A stretch of DNA of 64,000 nt from Epiperipatus broadwayi (lineage: Eukaryota; Onychophora; Udeonychophora; Euonychophora; Peripatidae): the NCBI GenBank assembly GCA_028023455.1, contig JAQFVV010012395.1, positions 8,422,498 through 8,486,497 on the forward strand, written 5' to 3'. A program made the translations under genes and the position numbers. The notes beneath the pieces are model-generated. The model was not told the DNA's origin. It worked only from the letters and a program-made list of their open reading frames with translations, and searched no databases. This document shows positions 25,401 through 37,962 of the stretch, one piece after another. The first letter of the stretch is position 1. Every line of letters starts with the position of its first letter.

Positions 25401-28400
25401 AAATTCACGCTTGCAAGCTGAATAGAAATTGTTTCATAAACGCTCAGAGTTTGTGTTTAGATCTAGTTTCTTTATTCCTGTCTTTCACTGACGATAGCAA
25501 ATAGCTTGAAATCATGATCTGAAAGTGGAATTATAGTTAGAGATAGTGAATGCTACTCTGACGTTTATGTAAACAGAATATACGCTTGATTGGTGTTTTT
25601 GGTAGAAACGCCATCTGTGGACATAAATACAAGCGTTAGCAAGTTTTTTAACTTGCATTTTTGTTTATCATAAATGTACCTTTGAGGTCTTTCTTGCAAT
25701 GATATAGATTGCAGAGGCTTCTACTATGTGGTGATGCTGAACTGAGATCAGACCCATATAGCTATCTGGTTTGCTATGCTGAGTTTGAAGACATTACGTG
25801 TCTAAAAAATTCACGCTTGCAAGCTGAATAGAAATTGTTTCATAAACGCTCAGAGTTTGTGTTTAGATCTAGTTTCTTTATTCCTGTCTTTCACTGACGA
25901 TAGCAAATAGCTTGAAATCATGATCTGAAAGTGGAATTATAGTTAGAGATAGTGAATGCTACTCTGACGTTTATGTAAACAGAATATACGCTTGATTGGT
26001 GTTTTTGGTAGAAACGCCATCTGTGGACATAAATACAAGCGTTAGCAAGTTTTTTAACTTGCATTTTTGTTTATCATAAATGTACCTTTGAGGTCTGCTC
26101 TTCCAATGATATAGATTGCAGAGGCTTCTACTATGTGGTGATGCTGAACTGAGATCAGACCCATATAGCTATCTGGTTTGCTATGCTGAGTTTGAAGACA
26201 TTACGTGTCTAAAAAATTCACGCTTGCAAGCTGAATAGAAATTGTTTCATAAACGCTCAGAGTTTGTGTTTAGATCTAGTTTCTTTATTCCTGTCTTTCA
26301 CTGACGATAGCAAATAGCTTGAAATCATGATCTGAAAGTGGAATTATAGTTAGAGATAGTGAATGCTACTCTGACGTTTATGTAAACAGAATATACGCTT
26401 GATTGGTGTTTTTGGTAGAAACGCCATCTGTGGACATAAATACAAGCGTTAGCAAGTTTTTTAACTTGCATTTTTGTTTATCATAAATGTACCTTTGAGG
26501 TCTTTCTTGCAATGATATAGATTGCAGAGGCTTCTACTATGTGGTGATGCTGAACTGAGATCAGACCCATATAGCTATCTGGTTTGCTATGCTGAGTTTG
26601 AAGACATTACGTGTCTAAAAAATTCACGCTTGCAAGCTGAATAGAAATTGTTTCATAAACGCTCAGAGTTTGTGTTTAGATCTAGTTTCTTTATTCCTGT
26701 CTTTCACTGACGATAGCAAATAGCTTGAAATCATGATCTGAAAGTGGAATTATAGTTAGAGATAGTGAATGCTACTCTGACGTTTATGTAAACAGAATAT
26801 ACGCTTGATTGGTGTTTTTGGTAGAAACGCCATCTGTGGACATAAATACAAGCGTTAGCAAGTTTTTTAACTTGCATTTTTGTTTATCATAAATGTACCT
26901 TTGAGGTCTTTCTTGCAATGATATAGATTGCAGAGGCTTCTACTATGTGGTGATGCTGAACTGAGATCAGACCCATATAGCTATCTGGTTTGCTATGCTG
27001 AGTTTGAAGACATTACGTGTCTAAAAAATTCACGCTTGCAAGCTGAATAGAAATTGTTTCATAAACGCTCAGAGTTTGTGTTTAGATCTAGTTTCTTTAT
27101 TCCTGTCTTTCACTGACGATAGCAAATAGCTTGAAATCATGATCTGAAAGTGGAATTATAGTTAGAGATAGTGAATGCTACTCTGACGTTTATGTAAACA
27201 GAATATACGCTTGATTGGTGTTTTTGGTAGAAACGCCATCTGTGGACATAAATACAAGCGTTAGCAAGTTTTTTAACTTGCATTTTTGTTTATCATAAAT
27301 GTACCTTTGAGGTCTTTCTTGCAATGATATAGATTGCAGAGGCTTCTACTATGTGGTGATGCTGAACTGAGATCAGACCCATATAGCTATCTGGTTTGCT
27401 ATGCTGAGTTTGAAGACATTACGTGTCTAAAAAATTCACGCTTGCAAGCTGAATAGAAATTGTTTCATAAACGCTCAGAGTTTGTGTTTAGATCTAGTTT
27501 CTTTATTCCTGTCTTTCACTGACGATAGCAAATAGCTTGAAATCATGATCTGAAAGTGGAATTATAGTTAGAGATAGTGAATGCTACTCTGACGTTTATG
27601 TAAACAGAATATACGCTTGATTGGTGTTTTTGGTAGAAACGCCATCTGTGGACATAAATACAAGCGTTAGCAAGTTTTTTAACTTGCATTTTTGTTTATC
27701 ATAAATGTACCTTTGAGGTCTTTCTTGCAATGATATAGATTGCAGAGGCTTCTACTATGTGGTGATGCTGAACTGAGATCAGACCCATATAGCTATCTGG
27801 TTTGCTATGCTGAGTTTGAAGACATTACGTGTCTAAAAAATTCACGCTTGCAAGCTGAATAGAAATTGTTTCATAAACGCTCAGAGTTTGTGTTTAGATC
27901 TAGTTTCTTTATTCCTGTCTTTCACTGACGATAGCAAATAGCTTGAAATCATGATCTGAAAGTGGAATTATAGTTAGAGATAGTGAATGCTACTCTGACG
28001 TTTATGTAAACAGAATATACGCTTGATTGGTGTTTTTGGTAGAAACGCCATCTGTGGACATAAATACAAGCGTTAGCAAGTTTTTTAACTTGCATTTTTG
28101 TTTATCATAAATGTACCTTTGAGGTCTTTCTTGCAATGATATAGATTGCAGAGGCTTCTACTATGTGGTGATGCTGAACTGAGATCAGACCCATATAGCT
28201 ATCTGGTTTGCTATGCTGAGTTTGAAGACATTACGTGTCTAAAAAATTCACGCTTGCAAGCTGAATAGAAATTGTTTCATAAACGCTCAGAGTTTGTGTT
28301 TAGATCTAGTTTCTTTATTCCTGTCTTTCACTGACGATAGCAAATAGCTTGAAATCATGATCTGAAAGTGGAATTATAGTTAGAGATAGTGAATGCTACT

Positions 28401-29729
28401 CTGACGTTTATGTAAACAGAATATACGCTTGATCGGTGTTTTTGGTAGAAACGCCATCTGTGGACATAAATACAAGCGTTAGCAAGTTTTTTAACTTGCA
28501 TTTTTGTTTATCATAAATGTACCTTTGAGGTCTTTCTTGCAATGATATAGATTGCAGAGGCTTCTACTATGTGGTGATGCTGAACTGAGATCAGACCCAT
28601 ATAGCTATCTGGTTTGCTATGCTGAGTTTGAAGACATTACGTGTCTAAAAAATTCACGCTTGCAAGCTGAATAGAAATTGTTTCATAAACGCTCAGAGTT
28701 TGTAGATTTAGATCTAGTTTCTTTATTCCTGTCTTTCACTGACGATAGCAAATAGCTTGAAATCATGATCTGAAAGTGGAATTATAGTTAGAGATAGTGA
28801 ATGCTACTCTGACGTTTATGTAAACAGAATATACGCTTGATTGGTGTTTTTGGTAGAAACGCCATCTGTGGACATAAATACAAGCGTTAGCAAGTTTTTT
28901 AACTTGCATTTTTGTTTATCATAAATGTACCTTTGAGGTCTTTCTTGCAATGATATAGATTGCAGAGGCTTCTACTATGTGGTGATGCTGAACTGAGATC
29001 AGACCCATATAGCTATCTGGTTTGCTATGCTGAGTTTGAAGACATTACGTGTCTAAAAAATTCACGCTTGCAAGCTGAATAGAAATTGTTTCATAAACGC
29101 TCAGAGTTTGTGTTTAGATCTAGTTTCTTTATTCCTGTCTTTCACTGACGATAGCAAATAGCTTGAAATCATGATCTGAAAGTGGAATTATAGTTAGAGA
29201 TAGTGAATGCTACTCTGACGTTTATGTAAACAGAATATACGCTTGATTGGTGTTTTTGGTAGAAACGCCATCTGTGGACATAAATACAAGCGTTAGCAAG
29301 TTTTTTAACTTGCATTTTTGTTTATCATAAATGTACCTTTGAGGTCTTTCTTGCAATGATATAGATTGCAGAGGCTTCTACTATGTGGTGATGCTGAACT
29401 GAGATCAGACCCATATAGCTATCTGGTTTGCTATGCTGAGTTTGAAGACATTACGTGTCTAAAAAATTCACGCTTGCAAGCTGAATAGAAATTGTTTCAT
29501 AAACGCTCAGAGTTTGTGTTTAGATCTAGTTTCTTTATTCCTGTCTTTCACTGACGATAGCAAATAGCTTGAAATCATGATCTGAAAGTGGAATTATAGT
29601 TAGAGATAGTGAATGCTACTCTGACGTTTATGTAAACAGAATATACGCTTGATTGGTGTTTTTGGTAGAAACGCCATCTGTGGACATAAATACAAGCGTT
29701 AGCAAGTTTTTTAACTTGCATTTTTGTTT

Positions 29730-29765
<36 letters not shown>

Positions 29766-32700
29766 GATAGCCAATCTTCATACTTTAACAGACAGATTTC
29801 AATCCACTCCACATTCCAACTCTCCAACTGTCCATCCAATTGAAAATCTGATGATGGAATGCTAAAAGACCACCATGAGGCTGAGATTCTCATCACACCC
29901 ATGTTTGTATCAATCTGAATTCAATCTGACCTCATGTACAGATCAATCCATTTAATACATATATGAGGTATGGGCAGATATCTCTCTACTATGTAATAAC
30001 TGAAATACATGCTTATTATATATTTGTTATGAGGTAGAGTGAAGAGTGGTGGGTCATGTGAAAGTCAGTGCTCATATACCTTATATATTACATATATTGA
30101 TACAGGTATATAATAAGTCTGTATTTTAGTTATTACATAATAGAGATGTCTTCCCATTCCTTGTATATGTATTAAATGAATTATGTCCTGTACAACAGGG
30201 GTCAGATTGACTTTAGGTCAACATGGGTGTGATGAGAATATCGACCTCAGGGTGGACTTTCAGCATTCTATCATCAGATTTTCAATTGGATGGGCAGTTG
30301 GAGTGTGGAATGTATTGAAGACTGTCCATTAAAGCATGAAGATTGACTATCTTAATATATCCTACCAGTTATTGCATATATGTGTGGAGATAATCTAGAC
30401 CAACTAATATTTGCTGGTTTAGCATGAAATAGGTATATTAGTGATTATTTATCTTTTTAACACATATATGTTCAAGTGTTTCAGTATTATGAGTTAGAGT
30501 GAAGAGTGGTAGGTCATGTGAAAGTTCATTATTTTAAATTAATTTATTTATTCAATCTTTTTGTTGTAATATTTCATTTTGGTGGCAAGAATAAAAAGTT
30601 ACAGCTATAGTAAAAAGCAGTTGTAAAAATTTATCACTTCCTGTTGCTAGTTGGAGCAGTTCACTGTTCATTGGCTTCACAAGGATGGGAGAATTCACAT
30701 ATTCAAGATGGGAGTTGGTAAGATGATGCATGATAAAACATAAGTGATTACTTGTTTTAACCTTTTCAAGAAATTTTAAATCAGTTTTTTTAAGTCAAAA
30801 TAACTCAATTTATCAATCGTTTAATTCTGTACAAATAGCCGCCATTAATCAAGCAAAAGCTAATATAAGTAAATATTAGAATCATTAAAACAAGATTAAA
30901 ACCGAGAAAATGAATTTAAAATGTAACCTAATAACTCAAAATAGAAAATAATAACAAAAATTCTAATTTTGATGATGGAACTAATTTAAAATGATTAGAA
31001 AATTAATACCTGTGAAAATAAAAGTGAGAAAGAAATGCTCAATGATGATATGCCTGAGAATTCAAACTTAACTCCTGATATCAAGAAATAAAACTGCTTT
31101 CAACAATTAAAAACCAGTCAGGAAAGACAGAAAACAGTTGAAGAAACATGCCAGATGTAAAGATTAGTCTAAATTCATGGAAAAATGTTTTTCAAATGTT
31201 AAATTGTTCATAAAGAAAAAGTAACTATATCGTGTTGTTAAACCAGAAATGGCCGAATGCGGCAAAACTTTGCAGAAAAGAAAATTATTTTAAATACTAA
31301 TTCGATCTCAAATTAAGAATCAAATATTATGGAATATAATTTAAGCTACCTCTCTGCATAAAAATTAGAAATTTATGATGACTAGATCAAGAGTTATTGG
31401 GCCACTCCCAGTGTGATTGGGTTGCCACAAAAAAAATTCTTCAAAAAAGTTTCAAATTGACCTTGAATTATGACAAAGTGAATTAGAAGATAAAAAACAA
31501 TGATTTAGAGATAAAATGGATTTATTGGATGTTATGGGCCTAGAAAGAAACACCGAAGCAGTTAATTATTCAATCCCTTTAGATTTAAATTATTAAAAAA
31601 AAAAACAATGACTGAATACAAACCGTTAGATTTTATAATTGGAACTTTCATTAAGAACTCAACTTGGATTAGAAGAACTCAATAGGATCAGTAAAGCAGA
31701 ATCATCATTGAAATTTTGTCACAATTTAGTTCAGAACAAGGTTATATAATACAAACTGGATTGAGAACCTTGAGGACTTAATGGGACCATGAGTCTAATG
31801 ATTGTTTTTTTTTTGGGGGGGTTGCCTGAATTTGCAGTCTCAAGGGTAGAGGTGATGGCCATGAAGGGTTTGTTGATCAGCATGATCAGTCAGTGATCAT
31901 GGCCACATCCAGGTTTAGGGATAATCTGGCAATGTTCTTGGGCCCTCTCTAATTCAGTTGGTGTTCTGGACATGCTGAATCAAAGTCACACCCAGATAAA
32001 TTGTAACCCACTTATGGTGGGGGCTGAAGCAGTTTAACTTTGTTCAAGGAGTGGGTCTGGATTCTCACTAAACTGAGTTCTGGCTGACAAGTCATGGATG
32101 GGGTCTGGAGGAGCTGCTTGGAAACTTGCCAGGTGGGTTGAGAGTCAATTGTCTCACATGGACTTTTCCTCAAATGGGCATAACATCCCCTTGATTGACT
32201 GACATTTGATCTGTAATAATTCCATATCCTTTTTTTTTTGGGGGTATTTTTTTTTTTTTGATGGTTGTACTCGTAATTTTTTTTTTGGATACCTGTAATA
32301 CCTAATCTATTGTATAAGGCAGTTGAATTGCTTTGAGCTACTGCCCAGTTGTAGAATATCAATATATCATTATAGCCTCTATGGCCCACTGCTGCAGGTG
32401 ACAAAATGTTGTCCCTGCACAGGTGGATCATACTTTAGTGACTTAATAAAGTTGCTTTGAAACATAAAAATGTTTGAACAATTAGTTGCTCAGAAGTTCA
32501 TGGATGTTTGAGAAATGTCTGTGACAATGTGAGCTTTGATTCTTCATTTTATCAAAATTTAATGTCCTTATGAACATCTGCATTAAAATCTTAAGAAAAA
32601 TTATGTTTGTTAATGATATTAATGTAAGAACACTTTTCTTATTCTAAATTTTCTGAAGCTAATGTTAAATTATAAACATTTTAAAATGAGCTGATGCCAT

Positions 32701-35700
32701 TATTCAAACTAATTTTGAATATCATTAGTCTTTCCTTAATATATACAGCATGAAAGGCTCAAGAAAATAAGATACCAAATTTTCATTTTACAACTTGTAT
32801 CATTTTTCTCATTAATCTGGCTTTTCAATGAAAATATTAATTGAATAGCTAAATAAAATAGAGCTTTATCAAGAACTCATTAACCATCTTATATCCTTTT
32901 GTTTATAGATGCTTCCCTCTATTCTTATTTGGAAATTTCATGTATGTATATCTTTTAAGAAATATATTTATCTATATTGCTTCTCCAACTTTTTGCTTTA
33001 TAATTGTATCTACTGCTTTAATAATTACTCCTTTTGGTCAGACAATTATCCAAATTGTGCAATACAGACATTTTAGTCTATTTTTTCTAGGTTTTTTTCT
33101 ATTTTATCTGGCATGGAACATTTTAAATAAGATTACTCTAACAAACTATTAGTGATCACATTTAAGTAATATTAATTATTTAAATTGGTATATTGATTTC
33201 TCAATATTGAAGGCTTTTTTTGTATAAAATTAAAGTTGGAAATATTATAGCCACAATCACATAATTCCATTATTATGGATAGCCAACTGATAATATGAGA
33301 GGATCATAAATAGTAATTTAAATAAATGGTAAAAATAAAGTAAAAAAATTGAAAAGATAAAAAAAGCATAATGAAAAGACAGAAAAGGATTTCTTTTTGC
33401 ATGGAAAACAGTGCCTAACTTTTGAAGAGCTAACATTTAATATCTATAGTAGCAGAAGATATTATTCTTTGGGCAATGCTTATGGAATATTTGCATTTAA
33501 TCCTCAAATTTAATGGCTCTTCTATCTTCACAACCCGTCTTAAAAATGCCATTAAAATTAATTATTATATATATTAATATTAATGTATTTTGTGAAGACA
33601 ATGTATGTTTAATCTAAATAATATGTAATGGCACTGACTTATTTCTGGGAATCAAATTATTTATTGTTTGGGAGTCTATAAGAAGTTTGACTATTGGAAG
33701 TGACTAAAATAGATGATGATCCATGGGCCTTCAGTTCCAGAATTAGCTATTTTAACACTGCAGCATACAATACAGTGATATGAGAAACTAACAAAGTGAA
33801 AACATTTATCTCTTTATTCTTCAAATTTAAATTTTTGAATTTTTTGTAGGCAAATATTTTTATTACCACATTTATATTGAAAATAAATTTCTAAGACTCA
33901 TAAGTATTTATATATATCTTTTAAATATATATATATATATATTTGTATAAGAGAAACAAAATTTTTAAATGAAGTAAAATATTTGCTTTTTACACTCATT
34001 TTTTTTTTTTTTTTTGCACTTTATAAAATCGTATTAATTAATGTTTGACATTTCAATTGCTTAACAATCTTTTTCAAAGACTTTTTGTATAAAAAAGTTA
34101 TTTCCTAAGCTGTAGCAAACCCAAATTATTAAATATTTTTTTTATTTAAAAACTTTCTGAAGAAATCAAAATATCAGATATTCATTTTATAAATTGTTGA
34201 ATTTAAATGTGAAAACTATATATATGTAATTATATAACTGAATATTTGTAAATACAGTAACTAAATAATTAAAAAAAATTATCCACTTAAGACGGTTTTT
34301 GATTATCCCAGTAATTTTTGTCAACTAAAGCTTTGAAAGGCTAACTTTCCCACAGTTCCGTGATCTTAACGTTTTCTGCTTGCCTGTTAATTAGGTCATG
34401 TTTATATTTGTATATTAGCATCACTTCCTTTATTTTTTTTTATTGTTATTTTTTCCAATTTGCAATATTTTTACATTATTAAAATTCAAGTCAAAACCAT
34501 AAATATATAATTTATTATGGTCGTAAAAAACAGATGCTGAAATATTATTATCTACTATGCAATTTTGTTTCAATTTCTGAACTTGTTTTGATAATAGCAA
34601 GTGTTTTTTTTTCAATGTACATCTAGATTCACCTATATATTCATTGCCACACCTACCTATCCATTTATAAATGACACAATTTTTATTAGAATTTTTGTTA
34701 TAATTTTCTATTTTGAGTTATTAGGTTACATTTTAAATTCATTTTCTCAATTTTAATCTTGTTTTAATGATTCTAATATTTACTTATATTAGCTTTTGCT
34801 TGATTAATTTTTATTTATAAATGAGGTTTTATCTTTGGAGTTATTTATTAATTTATTTAATATAAGAGGTGTGTAAAATGCAATATCACATATACCTTTA
34901 TAAATTTGCTTTATAAAATTTACTTGATCTTTTGAAATATATGGGATTGATATCCATATTTTTTTTTATTAGCAGGAGAATCAATATTATTATTACAATT
35001 TTTATTCTTATATTTTGTATTAAAATCTATAATAACATTATATATATGATTATAATTGTAGCCAACATTTAAAAATTCATTCAAATATATTTCAATATTT
35101 TGGGCTTTATCTGATGAATATTTGCAAAGCCTATTATTTCTAAATAAGAAGGATTTCAAACTTGCCATTTTGTATAACATTGGCATTTTTGATTTATATG
35201 GAATATAACCTTTTTTTACTATTGGTTTAATGGTCATACAGTAATCCAGCATGCATTGATTTCTAGTATGGAGATTGAAGTGTGTCCATTAAGGCTTGAC
35301 GATTTACTATCTTAATATACTGTGCACTGATTGCATATAAGTGTGGGAGATGGTGATCTGGATCAACTGATGAGTGGTGATATCTTTTTCACATGTATGT
35401 GGTCATGTGTATTCGTTATATAAAATGGAGTGGATGGTTGTGAAGCGCTTGAAAGTCTGAGTTCAAATCCTTTGTAATTACATATAATATAGACAATATG
35501 CATATATTTGAATATTACATATTCAGCCTGTATTTTGCCCTTCCTCTTCTGTATATTCTAATGGATATATTAAGTTCCTAAATGTGAGGGGTCATAGTGA
35601 CTTAAAGTCAACATTGGGATCAACAAGGGCTTTGAATGTTCCACCTTGGATTTTCAATGATATGGATGGGTGTAGAGTTGGAATGTGAAGAAGATTACAA

Positions 35701-37919
35701 CTATGTACATTAAAGTTTAAAGATTTGCTATCTTAATACAAACTGTCCACTGATTGTTTATATGTGTGGGAGATGATGATCTTGCCCAACTGACAAGTGC
35801 TGGTTCAGCACGAAATAAATATAATGAAGATCATTTTTGTTTTTCTCATGTATCTTATCATATATATATATATATATATAATTTGTATTGAATAGTAAAA
35901 TGTGATATTAAAAGAAAAGAGAAGTACAGTTAGAATAATAAATAAAGTTTTACTTAAAATAACAAAATATGTATTCACACTTATATTTTACTTTTATTAT
36001 GTGATTTTAGCTTGCCTGTCTATTCTCAAAGTTATTGCTCCACACCGTCTTTGTAATGATTTTTCTGATTGCCCAGATAGTTCGGATGAATTTCGCTGTG
36101 GTAATTTTATTTTGTAATCATTGTTTTGCTAAATATATGTTATTTCCGCCTATTTTTTTTTTTTTAAAGGTAGTTCTAATATTAGCAGTTTACTTATATA
36201 TAAAAAAAAATAATGCATTTATTAGCATGCTAAAAATGAAGTAGATGAAAATTTTGATAAGTATATCAAAATTGAAAAATTTCTTTGATATGTTCATAAC
36301 CTAGGATTCGAAACCATGTGAAACTTCGAAAGTTTTTTTATAATCATATTATAATGGGTTGATTTATGCTTATAGGTTGGTTTAAGATCATGTTTAATGG
36401 GTCACTACTGTTTGAATAAGATGTATCTTTCATATGCATACAAAATTGTTTAAATTTGTTTTTTACTAAAAAAAAAAAAAAACAACAACTTAAAAATCTA
36501 CTTATAGATTTCACCAATTATATTATAAATAAGATTCAGTTTAAAACTATGTTTGTAAATATTTGGAGTTTGGAATCAAGTCAACTGTTTGACAATGTCC
36601 CCTTGCCACTGGTTTATTGTCATATAATTTAAAATATGAATGAACAATAAAAAGAAACAGTCCAGGGATATACTACCCAAGTAGATTGTTTAACTAATAT
36701 TAAATTACATCGTCGGATCTTTTATATATTTTTTATTTCTAGAGAAGATTTTTATGTAAAGTCTACAACTTTGAACATATTAACATAACTGAAGTGTATC
36801 ATTAATCTTTGATAATGCTGTTTTGTGTACAGTATTGCAGACTTTACACATATAATAATAAAAAACAATAAGCATTTCTATTATCAATTTAGATATTTCT
36901 GTCAAATTCAAAAATTATAATTGGGGGTGGAGGGTGGGGGGTGGATGAATCCTGAAAGAATGTCAAAAGCCTTTTTTTAGTATTTAAAAAAACAATGTCC
37001 CTGTATGTACCAATGAACAGATGTTCAATTGGAAAAAATACAAAAATATTGAATAGATAAAAAGGTACAAAGAAGAAAATTAAAAGAAACTGTTCACATG
37101 ACAATGGAGACTAACCCTGTAAGTCAACCTAGTGAGACTATAAATTATGTATGAAAACCACTAATGAACTTTGCTTTTAGGAAAAAGTGGAGAATGGAGG
37201 AAGAATTTCATAGATAAGACTATGAAATTTCTACTAACTGTTGCCTTTAGCAGAATGGCTCATTTGGTTAGAGCATTGCCTTAAAATTATCTAAGTAATC
37301 AGATTTGATTCCCATATTATGAATGACTGAAAACATTGTGCATATACTAAGTCTGTGTGCTATTTCTAAACAGTTGAATGTAATTGAACATTTTAAATTT
37401 AAATAAAGTTCAGTTTTTCTTTAATTTTTCAACACTTAGTAATAAATGACGGAAATAGTCCAATATATAAATACAACTAAAATACTATTCAAAATTAATT
37501 AAAAATTAAAAATACAACTAAAATATTATCATCACTAACCTTCAGAAAAAAAAATTCAGCCTGCCTTTGGGTAAAAAAAAATCTTAACATCCAAGTTAAA
37601 TTAGTCATTAGCTAGTTTGGAAATCTACCATTTATAATTTTCTAACTTTATTCTTTTCTCATATTACAGCCTTTATTGTTAAAACAGAAGTATAATTACC
37701 ATCTTATGATTGTGATGTGGATTAAATATCAATTTCATTAAGCATTAAGCCTTTCTTAAAGTGATTTTATGAGATTTCCATTATATGACTTAAAAATCCT
37801 AATTTCATTATTTTTCTGATAATAATTCTATTTGTGTTGATCAATTTTCATATTTTGTGCCTTCAGTATATATGATTTCTTATTGTGCTGTCATAATAAA
37901 TAATAAAAGATCAGTCAGG

Positions 37920-37962
<43 letters not shown>

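Noticed and set aside
22409-29733. CRISPR-like or minisatellite-coded array
   Set aside because: The 406-bp units are contiguous with no unique spacers, and the genome is eukaryotic.
30648-30714. Exon-like stretch (GTTGCTAG acceptor, GTAAGA donor) encoding GAVHCSLASQGWENSHIQ, suggestive of a protease AVHC motif
   Set aside because: It is 67 nt, which would break the frame between LDLa exons 1 and 2. It has one cysteine and no family pattern beyond the short AVHC, and it lies far from the protease exons.
32012-32431. 139-codon minus-strand open frame
   Set aside because: Longest intact frame outside gag, but it lies in a GC-richer repeat-like segment, contains low-complexity Lys runs from poly-T, and shows no domain.
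37248-37330. tRNA gene
   Set aside because: A and B boxes are present, but the arms do not pair and a shared SINE tail follows; a second copy at 47425 has the same structure.
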